Below, piece by piece: positions 1 to 6,047 of a DNA stretch of 7,707 nucleotides (the stretch's first letter is position 1; each line of letters starts with the position of its first letter). Made by a program: the position numbers and the translations under genes. This DNA is from a bacterium (GTDB taxonomy: Bacteria; Desulfobacterota; GWC2-55-46), in NCBI GenBank assembly GCA_004298725.1, contig SCQA01000019.1, positions 1 through 7,707 on the forward strand, in the 5' to 3' direction. The notes under the pieces were generated by a model. The model saw only the letters and a program-made list of their open reading frames with translations, was not told the DNA's origin and did no database searches.

Positions 1-11
1 GCACTCCGCGT

Positions 12-1436
12 TCATTGCCTTTGCCGCGCTCCCTTTGCAAGCAACGCCGCGGCCCTTACCGCGCCAACCGGCGCGGGAAAGACAGGCAAACCGCAATTTT
101 CGAATAACCTTACGCGCTCTCTTGTATACTGGCCGCCCGGAGAGCATATAATCACGGGCTTTTTAAACACGACGGCCTTTTGGGCGAGCATTGCCGGAAG
201 TTTATCCGTAAGGCCGGGCGGACCCCAAAGCACGGCCACAATGGCCATGTCATAGGCAGTGCCGGTCATTGCAGTCTCAAGGGCGTCCGCATACATTTCG
301 TCGCTCACACTGCCGGTCAGGTCAACAGGGTTGCTTACCGCAACGTACGGCGGGAATATCTTGCCGAGCGGCTTTTCAAGTTCAGCGCCGGGCAAAGGCA
401 TTGAAAGCCCCTGGGCCGCGCACTCATCCGCAAGCGCCACGCCTATGCCGCCGCCGTCGGTAATTATCATCACCCTCTTTCCGTTGACAACCGGAAGCTT
501 TGCGCCGTAAACCTTGCACGCCGCCATAAAATCTTCATAGCCGTTTAATTCAATTACCCCGGCCTTTTTAAAAGCCGCGCGGTAAAATTCGTACCTGCCC
601 GCGATAGCGCCGGTATGCGAGCGCGCCGCCGTGGCGGAAACCTCTGTTTTGCCGACTTTAACGGCCATGACAGGTTTTTTTAAAGCGCACCGCCGGGCAG
701 ACTCGACAAAACGCCTGCCGTCGTCAACAGATTCAATATACAGGGCAACGGCGTGTGTGTGCGTGTCGTCGCAAAGCATGTCAAGGCAGTCCGACTCGTT
801 CACGTCCGCCTTGTTGCCGTAGCTTATTACGCGGGCAACGCCTATGCCGTCCGCGCTAAGCTCGTCCATGGCGGTAACGGCAAACGAACCTGACTGCGAA
901 ATTATGGAAAGGCCTCCGGCAAAAGGGCGCTTAATCCTCTCCGGCGGTATAAAAAACGTATCAAGCTTTGATATTGTGTCGTATATGCCCATGCAGTTAG
1001 GGCCTATCACCCTTACTCCGGTCCGCCTGACAATTTCTTTAATCTCCTGTTCAAGCGCAAGGCCGGCGGCCCCTGCCTCTCCGAAGCCGCCGCCTATTAT
1101 CACGGCTCCTTTTATACGGTTAGCGCAGTCTCTAAGAAGGCCGGGGGTAATTGCCGCGGGTACCGCGAAAATTGCCACATCAATATCTTCGCCGATATCG
1201 GAAATAGACGAATAGCATGGCGCGTTGTCAATTGTTTTGTACTTCGGGTTGACGGCATAGACGTTTATGACCTGTTCGTGGTCATTCATGACCTGTTCGT
1301 GGTCATTGCCGCCAAAAGCGGAGTTTTTCATGCTTTCAAGTATGACAGAGGCAAGCTTGCCTTTATCCGGCGTGGCGCCTACAACGGCCACGGACTTGGG
1401 CGCGAGAAAAACTCCGGCGCTGGAAGTTATTGTCAT
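12..1436 (-). CDS. ADP-forming acyl-CoA synthetase (acetate-CoA ligase type), alpha subunit
   Basis: The 474-residue protein matches the alpha (CoA-binding plus ligase) part of NDP-forming acyl-CoA synthetases, which interconvert acyl-CoA, ADP and phosphate with free acid, ATP and CoA in the cytoplasm. Visible in order are an N-terminal Rossmann CoA-binding domain (about 8-150, with PKSVAVVGA near 13-21 and GPNCMG at 145-150), a succinyl-CoA-ligase-like domain with SQSGSF at 180-185, and RSHTGAIAG at 272-280. By family knowledge His274 there is the phosphorylated catalytic histidine. A C-terminal ligase domain follows. No ATP-grasp domain is present, so nucleotide binding needs a separate beta subunit, probably encoded next to the left. 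The 11 nt after the stop read CGGAGTG on this strand, a possible ribosome site for that gene. The ATG is preceded by GGCGGAAG and lies 12 nt after the dodecin stop. Odd feature: residues 44-57 are a tandem NDHEQVM/NDHEQVI insertion. Substrate cannot be told from sequence. Confidence 0.9.
   Translation of the reverse strand: MTITSSAGVFLAPKSVAVVGATPDKGKLASVILESMKNSAFGGNDHEQVMNDHEQVINVYAVNPKYKTIDNAPCYSSISDIGEDIDVAIFAVPAAITPGLLRDCANRIKGAVIIGGGFGEAGAAGLALEQEIKEIVRRTGVRVIGPNCMGIYDTISKLDTFFIPPERIKRPFAGGLSIISQSGSFAVTAMDELSADGIGVARVISYGNKADVNESDCLDMLCDDTHTHAVALYIESVDDGRRFVESARRCALKKPVMAVKVGKTEVSATAARSHTGAIAGRYEFYRAAFKKAGVIELNGYEDFMAACKVYGAKLPVVNGKRVMIITDGGGIGVALADECAAQGLSMPLPGAELEKPLGKIFPPYVAVSNPVDLTGSVSDEMYADALETAMTGTAYDMAIVAVLWGPPGLTDKLPAMLAQKAVVFKKPVIICSPGGQYTRERVRLFENCGLPVFPAPVGAVRAAALLAKGARQRQ
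1267..1307. repeat. 21-bp tandem duplication, each unit a small inverted repeat, inside a CDS
   Basis: The stretch ATGACCTGTTCGTGGTCATT occurs at 1267-1286 and again, identical, at 1288-1307, a period of exactly 21 bp. Each copy carries complementary arms ATGACC and GGTCAT around a 7-nt loop, so each could form a hairpin. The duplication is in frame and adds seven residues to the CoA-ligase alpha subunit (NDHEQVM followed by NDHEQVI, residues 44-57). It lies between the first helix and the second strand of the CoA-binding Rossmann domain. Relatives usually have a short linker here before the conserved VNPKY, so this looks like a tolerated surface-loop expansion. Confidence 0.85.
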
Positions 1437-1448
1437 CTTCCGCCAGCC

Positions 1449-1667
1449 TTAGCAGGCCTTTGTTTCGTCAAGCTTAAAGGCCGCCTTAATTACGGCCTGA
1501 TACTCGACTACCTTTCCGTCGGCTATTCTTCCATGTTGTTCAAGCACCTCGAACCACGCCAAACCATGAAGCGTCTTTGACGCCTTAGCAATTGCGTTTG
1601 AAATGGCGTCTTCATAACTTTTTGACGATATTCCCACAAGCTCTATCTTTTTGTACGTCCTCTCCAT
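1449..1667 (-). CDS. Dodecin family flavin-binding protein
   Basis: This 72-residue protein has the full length and signature of dodecin, a small beta-alpha-beta-beta protein that forms hollow dodecamers binding flavins (FMN or riboflavin). Recognisable parts are KKIELVG at 6-12, the helix SYEDAISNAIAKASKTL at 17-33, then WFEVLEQHGRI at 38-48 and GKVVEYQAVIKAAFKL at 51-66. Trp38 corresponds to the flavin-stacking tryptophan known from the family. The start is secured by a strong AAAGGAGG site 6 nt upstream of the ATG. It follows cbiB after 58 nt with no visible terminator and precedes the CoA-ligase alpha gene by 12 nt, so it is likely co-transcribed with at least the latter. Some bacterial dodecins bind CoA as well as FMN, which may be relevant to its neighbour. 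It ends in an unpaired cysteine (Cys72). Confidence 0.93.
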   Translation of the reverse strand: MERTYKKIELVGISSKSYEDAISNAIAKASKTLHGLAWFEVLEQHGRIADGKVVEYQAVIKAAFKLDETKAC

Positions 1668-1673
1668 AATAAG

Positions 1674-1681
1674 CCTCCTTT
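1674..1681 (-). promoter_or_regulatory. Strong Shine-Dalgarno of the dodecin gene
   Basis: On the minus strand AAAGGAGG lies 6 nt before the dodecin ATG. It is close to the ideal anti-16S match and is among the strongest ribosome sites in the window, suggesting that the dodecin is translated efficiently and independently of cbiB upstream. Confidence 0.7.
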
Positions 1682-1725
1682 ATGACGTGCTTGGAGTCGT
1701 TTTATTCCGCTATGCTCTGTTTGCG

Positions 1726-2703
1726 CTACCGACAAAGCAACTTTACCGCGATAACCGCTATAACCATTAAAAAAGCCGTAAGCTCCATTATCTTTACAGT
1801 CGCGGAGGTTGTTTCAACAGACGACTCAGCCGCGCCGTTGCCTATAAAAGGCTTTTGGGAAACAACTCCCCCGTAGCTCGACGGCCCGCCAAAACGCAGA
1901 CCAAACGCGCCTGCCACGGCAGACTCCGGCACTCCGGAATTAGGCGACGGATGGTTTTTGCCGTCGCTTAGCACTGTTTTTAAAGAACCTTTCCAATTAT
2001 ACCCTAAAATAAAGACAGCAAGCACCATAAGCGCCGCTGAAAGCCTTGCAGGCACATAATTTACAATATCGTCAAGCCGCGCCGACGCGGTGCCGAAGTA
2101 ACGGTATTTTTCGTTTTTATAACCTACCATTGAATCAAGCGTGTTTATCGCCTTATACGCAAGCATTAACGCGGGCCCACCGAGCATAAAGTAAAACAAC
2201 GGCGCTACAACGCCGTCCGACGTATTTTCGGCCACGGTCTCCGCCGTTGCCCTAAGCACGTCAACCTTTGATAAGTTTTGCGTATCTCTGCCGACTATGC
2301 GCTTTAGCCTCTGCCTCGCATCAGCTATGCCTTGCTCTTTAAGCGCCCTTAAAACGCCTTCCGCCTCTTTTTTCAGCGATTTTATCGCAAGGCACGACCA
2401 CGCAACGTACACGGACAATGCAAAAAAGAGATACTCCGAAATACCCGACGCGATATATAAAAACAGCGCGGTGAGCACATAACTTAACCCGACAACAAGC
2501 ACGGTAAGCAGTGCGCCGCAAAATCTCTGGACTCCCGGCGAGGCGGACGCGCGCCTTAGTACGCCTTCAAAAAAAACTATAAAACAACCAATCAGCCTTA
2601 TCGGGTGAGGAAGCCACCGCGGGTCGCCTATCGCAAGGTCAAGTATGTACGCCGCAAAAAGCACAATCGCTAAAAACAGATAGTTCGCGGACGTAAATAT
2701 CAT
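1726..2703 (-). CDS. cbiB: Adenosylcobinamide-phosphate synthase CbiB (CobD in Pseudomonas nomenclature)
   Basis: This 325-residue integral membrane enzyme joins adenosylcobyric acid to (R)-1-amino-2-propanol (or its phosphate), giving adenosylcobinamide (phosphate) in the late cobalamin pathway. Its length is normal for the family. Family signatures are seen in order: GDPRWLPHPIRLIG at 26-39, VGRDTQNL at 137-144, ETVAENTSDGVVAPLFY at 155-171, INTLDSMVGYKNEKY at 186-200, and DGKNHPSPNSGVPESAVAG at 247-265. Hydrophobic segments lie near 8-23, 62-85, 90-107, 165-183, 222-235 and 307-323. The ATG overlaps the cobQ stop as ATGA (4 nt), which implies translational coupling. All conserved blocks are present and I see no frameshift, so it should be functional. 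Confidence 0.95.
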   Translation of the reverse strand: MIFTSANYLFLAIVLFAAYILDLAIGDPRWLPHPIRLIGCFIVFFEGVLRRASASPGVQRFCGALLTVLVVGLSYVLTALFLYIASGISEYLFFALSVYVAWSCLAIKSLKKEAEGVLRALKEQGIADARQRLKRIVGRDTQNLSKVDVLRATAETVAENTSDGVVAPLFYFMLGGPALMLAYKAINTLDSMVGYKNEKYRYFGTASARLDDIVNYVPARLSAALMVLAVFILGYNWKGSLKTVLSDGKNHPSPNSGVPESAVAGAFGLRFGGPSSYGGVVSQKPFIGNGAAESSVETTSATVKIMELTAFLMVIAVIAVKLLCR

Positions 2704-4220
2704 ATGCCTATAATCCTCAAAAGCCGCTCCATGTCGATGCTTTGGCGCACAACTTCCGCAAGGTTCTCCATGGCCTTGTTTTTTACGTCTCTAAAAGGCT
2801 CCGTCTTGCCGTTATCGGCGCCGTTTGCACCCCTTAGCTCCTTGATAAGCCCTTGCCTGAAGGCGTCGTTATCGAATATGCCGTGTATGTACGTGCCCCA
2901 AATTGCGCCGTCCTTTGAAACGCCGCCGTCGTCAATATCAATTGCTTTTTTATTCCTTCTGATTATGCGGGCAAACGGCTTGGCGTTGCAAACGGTTATT
3001 CCCATGTGTATTTCATATCCACCGAGCTTACAGCCGCCGTACATTGCCGAATAAGCGTCCACTTGAAAGGTCTTTTTATTTTTTTCAAGCGTTGTAACCG
3101 CGTCAAGAAGCCCAAGCCCTTTAGCGGACTTTACCCGCGATTCCACCCCTGACGGGTCTTTTACAACCTTGCCGAGCATCTGAAAACCGCCGCATATTCC
3201 CGCAACCATACAGCCGGACTTTACAAAACGCCGTATCGCGCTGTCAAACCCTTTTTCTTTCAGCCAAATAAGGTCCTCAATGGTATTCTTACTGCCGGGT
3301 ATTATAACAAGGCGCGCTCCGTTTAAGTCTTCGGGTTTTTCAATAAAGTCTAAACTTACGCCTTGCTCTGTTTTAAACGGATCAAAGTCCGTAAAATTTG
3401 AAATCCTCGGAAGCCTGATTACCTTTACATTTACGTCAGTAGCGCGGTTTGAACGCGCCTTAGAGTAAACCCTTTCAAGCGAAACTGAATCTTCGTCCGG
3501 CAAGGCCGCAGTGCTGATATAAGGCACAATGCCAAGCGTGCTTACGCCGGTGCGTTTTGTCAGATACGCTGTCGCGGACTTTAAAAGAGTGACGTCGCCT
3601 CTGAATTTATTTATTATGAACCCGGCAACGCGCGCCCTTTCCTTTTTCGTTAAAAGCTCCATTGTGCCGAAGAGCGAGGCAAAAACGCCGCCGCGGTCGA
3701 TGTCGCCGATTAGCAGTACAGGACTATCCGCAATGTCGGCCATACCCATGTTGGCAAGGTCGTTTTTACGCAAATTTATCTCCGCCGGGCTTCCGGCCCC
3801 TTCGATTACGATAACGTCGTACTCTTTTTCAAGCCTCTTGTAGCTTTCCGCTACGAATTTTTTTGCCTCTTTTTTAAACGCATGATACTCCCGCGCGTTC
3901 ATCGCGCCAAAAACCCGTCCGTGTATTATCACCTGTGAAACCAAGTCGCCGGACGGCTTTAAAAGTATCGGATTAAAATGAATTGACGGCTCGACTTGGG
4001 CGGCCTCGGCCTGAAAAGCCTGCGCTACGCCTATTTCGCCGCCTTCTTTCGCCACAAACGAGTTCAGCGACATATTCTGCGCTTTAAAAGGCGCGACTTC
4101 TAAGCCCCTGTTTTTAAGTATCCGGCATATCGCCGCGGTAAGCACGCTTTTACCGACGTGCGAAGAAGTGCCCTGAAGCATCACGGGCTTTGCCTTATGT
4201 TTTTTCATTACTCTTTTCAT
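2700..4220 (-). CDS. cobQ: Adenosylcobyric acid synthase (glutamine-hydrolysing) CobQ/CbiP
   Basis: This cytoplasmic amidotransferase uses ATP and glutamine to amidate side chains b, d, e and g of adenosylcobyrinic acid a,c-diamide. Numbered from the ATG at 4220 (506 residues, normal for the family), the N-terminal dethiobiotin-synthetase-like domain has the P-loop GTSSHVGKS at 17-25, FKAQNMSLNSF at 45-55 and EGAGSPAEINL at 140-150. DRGGVFASLFG follows at 175-185. The C-terminal class-I-like glutamine amidotransferase domain has IIPGSKNT at 306-313, GICGGFQMLG at 341-350 with nucleophile Cys343, YEIHMG at 402-407 and the histidine of GTYIHGIF at 442-449. The start is ambiguous. TTG at 4226, ATG at 4220 and ATG at 4208 are all in frame, and none has a well-spaced ribosome site. 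Homologues begin only about 10 residues before the P-loop, so 4208 is also plausible. Its stop overlaps the cbiB start by 4 nt. Confidence 0.95.
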   Translation of the reverse strand: MKRVMKKHKAKPVMLQGTSSHVGKSVLTAAICRILKNRGLEVAPFKAQNMSLNSFVAKEGGEIGVAQAFQAEAAQVEPSIHFNPILLKPSGDLVSQVIIHGRVFGAMNAREYHAFKKEAKKFVAESYKRLEKEYDVIVIEGAGSPAEINLRKNDLANMGMADIADSPVLLIGDIDRGGVFASLFGTMELLTKKERARVAGFIINKFRGDVTLLKSATAYLTKRTGVSTLGIVPYISTAALPDEDSVSLERVYSKARSNRATDVNVKVIRLPRISNFTDFDPFKTEQGVSLDFIEKPEDLNGARLVIIPGSKNTIEDLIWLKEKGFDSAIRRFVKSGCMVAGICGGFQMLGKVVKDPSGVESRVKSAKGLGLLDAVTTLEKNKKTFQVDAYSAMYGGCKLGGYEIHMGITVCNAKPFARIIRRNKKAIDIDDGGVSKDGAIWGTYIHGIFDNDAFRQGLIKELRGANGADNGKTEPFRDVKNKAMENLAEVVRQSIDMERLLRIIGI

Positions 4221-4241
4221 TGCCAATAAAAAGAGTATAAT
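4214..4241 (+). promoter_or_regulatory. Candidate sigma-70-type promoter for the small-protein/SpoIIM-like operon
   Basis: On the plus strand a perfect TATAAT sits at 4236-4241, with TTTTCA at 4214-4219 as a four-of-six -35 candidate and 16 nt between them. Transcription would begin near 4248, leaving a leader of about 87 nt before the ATG at 4335. The -35 lies inside the 5' end of the divergent cobQ gene. The same AT-rich block read on the minus strand gives TATACT (4239 to 4234), a weaker -10 with a poor -35 (TTGCCC at 4260 to 4255), which could serve cobQ. The two promoters would then overlap and exclude each other. Confidence 0.35.
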
Positions 4242-4334
4242 AAAATCTTCAGACGGGCAAGGTTTTAATGGCGCGGGTGACTACGGTTAAATAAGGCCGC
4301 CCATTGCTTTACAGCAGGACAAAGACGCCGCGCC
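4227..4334. other. Divergent intergenic region between cobQ and the small cysteine-rich ORF
   Basis: About 110 nt separate the leftward cobQ operon from the rightward small-protein operon. Besides the TATAAT block near 4236 I see no clear hairpin terminator and no extended open frame. A cobalamin riboswitch would make sense ahead of cobQ, but I cannot find its conserved B12-box elements on the minus strand, and the space is too short for a full-size one. Confidence 0.5.
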
Positions 4335-4511
4335 ATGAAAAAACTTATTTGCTTGCGTTGCCCTTTTGCCGAATTCCTCGACCCTAAAAAAGAAATATGC
4401 TGGAAAACCGGCGGGCTTTTTTGCAAAAAGCTGAAGTTAATAGTAGGCAAATACGATTTATGCCGCGTGCCTGAAAACAAAACAATGCAGTTCAAAAGGA
4501 ATAAAAAGTGA
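4335..4511 (+). CDS. Small cysteine-rich protein of unknown function (58 residues)
   Basis: I do not recognise this protein. The frame opens with ATG and runs 58 codons to TGA. It has five cysteines at 6, 9, 22, 30 and 43 (CxxC, then spacings of 12, 7 and 12), with LICLRCPF at 4-11 and WKTGGLFCKKLK at 23-34. It is very lysine rich with a basic tail (KRNKK) and has no membrane segment or signal peptide. The CxxC plus later cysteines suggest a small zinc ribbon or other metal/redox site, which is inference only. Evidence that it is real: its stop overlaps the GTG start of the next gene (GTGA), the ribosome site of that gene lies within it, and no other gene explains 4335-4507. The only nearby ribosome-site-like AGGA is 15 nt upstream, rather far. 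An in-frame stop at 4278 with no start codon in between makes this ATG the only choice. Confidence 0.62.
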   Translation: MKKLICLRCPFAEFLDPKKEICWKTGGLFCKKLKLIVGKYDLCRVPENKTMQFKRNKK

Positions 4512-5158
4512 GCTACCTGACAAACTTGTTTAACGAATCAATTTCCGCATTGAAGCGCAGAAAGAACCTTATAATGTTGCTTGTGCTGGCGCATACCGTT
4601 TTTTTCATTCTTGGACAATGGATGGTGGCGCAAAAAATACCGGGCGCGCTTTTTTTGAGAACCGAGCTTTATAAAATGATTCAGGATATGCCTTTTCTAA
4701 AGCCGCTTACCGGCATACTCGCGGACAGCCTATCTCTCAAGATTATCTACACGCTCTTTGTGAATCTTATATTCGGCGCTTTTTTGTCAACCACGCTTAC
4801 CGGCATTGTCTTTTTTCTTCCTTACGTCATTGCCGTATGGAGAAGCTTCGTCATGGGTATTCTCATTTACGGACTGCCGCTTACGCCGCTTAAACTTGTA
4901 ATCTTCTATGTTACACTAATACTTGAATTTGGCGGCTATAGCATATCCTCAGCCACAGGAACCGACATGGGGCTTAGCCTTCTGTGGCCTTTAAGAAAAG
5001 GTACGACATCACGTAAGCACTCGTTTTTAATAGCTTTTCAAGACTCAATGAGGCTGTACTTGCTTGTTTTCATTTTGCTGTTAATCGGCGCAATATGGGA
5101 AATGGGGTGGTTGCATTACCTTGGACCTATCGTTACCACTGAAATGCTGAAAATTTAG
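4508..5158 (+). CDS. SpoIIM-like (stage II sporulation protein M family) polytopic membrane protein
   Basis: This 216-residue hydrophobic protein has a short charged N-terminus (ALKRRKNLI at 14-22) followed by about five membrane segments, near 21-40, 78-96, 98-120, 126-147 and 182-200. The LILEFGGYSISSATGTDMG region at 137-155 resembles the glutamate/glycine-rich helix of the SpoIIM/DUF95 family. In Bacillus SpoIIM takes part in peptidoglycan remodelling during engulfment, but homologues occur widely in non-sporulating bacteria, often with unknown roles, and nothing here suggests sporulation. The GTG start is supported by AAGGA 7 nt upstream and by the GTGA overlap with the preceding small ORF. 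No catalytic motif is visible. The family call rests on overall hydrophobic layout and one motif, so a generic unknown membrane protein remains possible. Confidence 0.7.
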   Translation: MSYLTNLFNESISALKRRKNLIMLLVLAHTVFFILGQWMVAQKIPGALFLRTELYKMIQDMPFLKPLTGILADSLSLKIIYTLFVNLIFGAFLSTTLTGIVFFLPYVIAVWRSFVMGILIYGLPLTPLKLVIFYVTLILEFGGYSISSATGTDMGLSLLWPLRKGTTSRKHSFLIAFQDSMRLYLLVFILLLIGAIWEMGWLHYLGPIVTTEMLKI

Positions 5159-5165
5159 ATTTTGC

Positions 5166-5194
5166 TTGGATTAGGCGCGAGTATGTGTTATAAA
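5166..5194 (+). promoter_or_regulatory. Candidate promoter for yggS
   Basis: In the 119-nt gap after the SpoIIM-like gene, TTGGAT (5166-5171) and TATAAA (5189-5194) are spaced by exactly 17 nt. The -10 matches consensus at five of six positions, the -35 at only three. Transcription would start near 5201, about 77 nt before the yggS ATG. The proposed transcript would begin almost at the short hairpin ACGGG/CCCGT. Confidence 0.35.
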
Positions 5195-5202
5195 TTTTAG
5201 CA

Positions 5203-5220
5203 ACGGGTTTAACAGCCCGT
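5203..5220 (+). other. Short inverted repeat in the spoIIM-like/yggS gap
   Basis: ACGGG at 5203-5207 pairs with CCCGT at 5216-5220 across an 8-nt loop. There is no T-tract after it, so it is not a standard intrinsic terminator. It would lie at the very start of a transcript from the upstream candidate promoter, where it could act as a 5' stabilising hairpin, or it could simply be chance. Confidence 0.3.
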
Positions 5221-5277
5221 GCATCCCGGCTCCTTCATACGGCGCGTACCCTATTCCATTGCGGTAATTCCTAAGAA

Positions 5278-5991
5278 ATGGGCGTCTCCATAGCTGAAAA
5301 TCTAATAAGCGTAAACGAACGGATTAAACGGGCTGTGCGTAAAGCAGGGCGCGACACGGCCGAAGTAACGCTTATAGCGGTTACAAAGTTCGTTGAGCCT
5401 AAGCAAATTAAAGAAGCCGTGGCGGGCGGCGCGCACGCCTTTGGAGAAAACTACGTTCAAGAAGCCAAAGAAAAAATTGAAAAAATAAAAGACAAATCAA
5501 TAAAATGGCATTTTATAGGCGCTCTGCAGAAGAATAAAGCCAAATTCGCAGTAGAATATTTTGACATGATACACACGCTTGATAGCCTTGAGCTTGCCAA
5601 AGAACTCGACAAAAGGGCAAAAGCGCCGATTGACGTGCTGATACAAGTGAACATCGCAAGGGAAAAGACAAAAGCGGGCGTGGACGCCGACGGCGCGTTA
5701 AAACTTGCCCGCGCCATAAGCGGCCTCGAAAATTTAAGGCTTCGCGGCCTTATGACCATACCCCCTTTTTTTGACAACCCGGAAATATCAAGGCCTTACT
5801 TTGTCACTCTCAGGCGGCTTGCCGAGCATATAAATAAGGAACACCTTCCGAACGTAAGCATGCGCGACCTTTCAATGGGCATGTCGCACGACTTTGAAGT
5901 CGCCATAGAAGAAGGCGCAACCATGGTACGCGTGGGCACGGCGATATTCGGGCCGCGCAAGGAAAAGGCCGGCAAACGCAAACAAGCCTAA
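5278..5991 (+). CDS. yggS: YggS/PROSC family pyridoxal-5'-phosphate homeostasis protein
   Basis: This 237-residue cytoplasmic protein of fold-type III carries PLP and helps balance the B6 vitamer pool. The family has no firmly assigned catalytic reaction. Lys37 in LIAVTKFVEP (32-41) is the expected PLP Schiff-base lysine. Other signatures are FGENYVQEA at 55-63, WHFIGALQKNK at 77-87, VLIQVNI at 120-126, GLMTIPP at 157-163, SMGMSHDFEVAIEEG at 199-213 and MVRVGTAIFGPR at 216-227, the last two forming the phosphate-binding part. Length is typical. The ATG fits the family start (SIAENL) although only a weak ribosome site (TAAGA) lies just upstream. It heads the yggS-proC-yggT-divIVA neighbourhood. 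The familiar next gene, proC, is separated by a 276-nt gap, so a different transcript for proC is possible. Confidence 0.95.
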   Translation: MGVSIAENLISVNERIKRAVRKAGRDTAEVTLIAVTKFVEPKQIKEAVAGGAHAFGENYVQEAKEKIEKIKDKSIKWHFIGALQKNKAKFAVEYFDMIHTLDSLELAKELDKRAKAPIDVLIQVNIAREKTKAGVDADGALKLARAISGLENLRLRGLMTIPPFFDNPEISRPYFVTLRRLAEHINKEHLPNVSMRDLSMGMSHDFEVAIEEGATMVRVGTAIFGPRKEKAGKRKQA

Positions 5992-5995
5992 GGCG

Positions 5996-6015
5996 GTTAT
6001 CGGTTAACTGATAAC
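5996..6015. repeat. 20-bp near-perfect palindrome just after yggS
   Basis: GTTATC at 5996-6001 and GATAAC at 6010-6015 flank a central GTTAAC (6003-6008). The whole 20 bp is palindromic apart from one mismatched position in each half (positions 7 and 14). It begins 5 nt after the yggS stop. It has no loop and no following T-tract, so it is more like a two-fold protein-binding site or part of a repeat than an intrinsic terminator. Confidence 0.5.
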
Positions 6016-6047
6016 TAAAATTAAGGAAGGTCTGATTAATTTCTTTT

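Noticed and set aside
844..1215. 123-codon plus-strand frame inside the CoA-ligase gene
   Set aside because: Composition is serine/proline-rich antisense noise with no motif, and the opposite strand encodes a fully recognisable conserved enzyme.
1267..1307. CRISPR-like repeat
   Set aside because: Only two adjacent copies with no spacers, and in frame within a gene, so a tandem duplication rather than an array.
1668..1725. Terminator or promoter between cbiB and the dodecin gene
   Set aside because: No stable GC stem with T-run on the minus strand and no -35/-10 pair at proper spacing. Only the dodecin ribosome site is clear.
4227..4334. Cobalamin riboswitch ahead of cobQ
   Set aside because: Expected by function, but the conserved B12-box and core elements are not readable on the minus strand and about 110 nt is too short for a complete one.
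4265..4495. 76-codon minus-strand frame opposite the small cysteine-rich ORF
   Set aside because: No recognisable motif or ribosome site. The plus-strand frame has the GTGA overlap and patterned cysteines, so this is its shadow.
5203..5220. Intrinsic terminator for the SpoIIM-like gene
   Set aside because: The stem is only 5 bp with an 8-nt loop, and CATCCCGG follows instead of a T-run.
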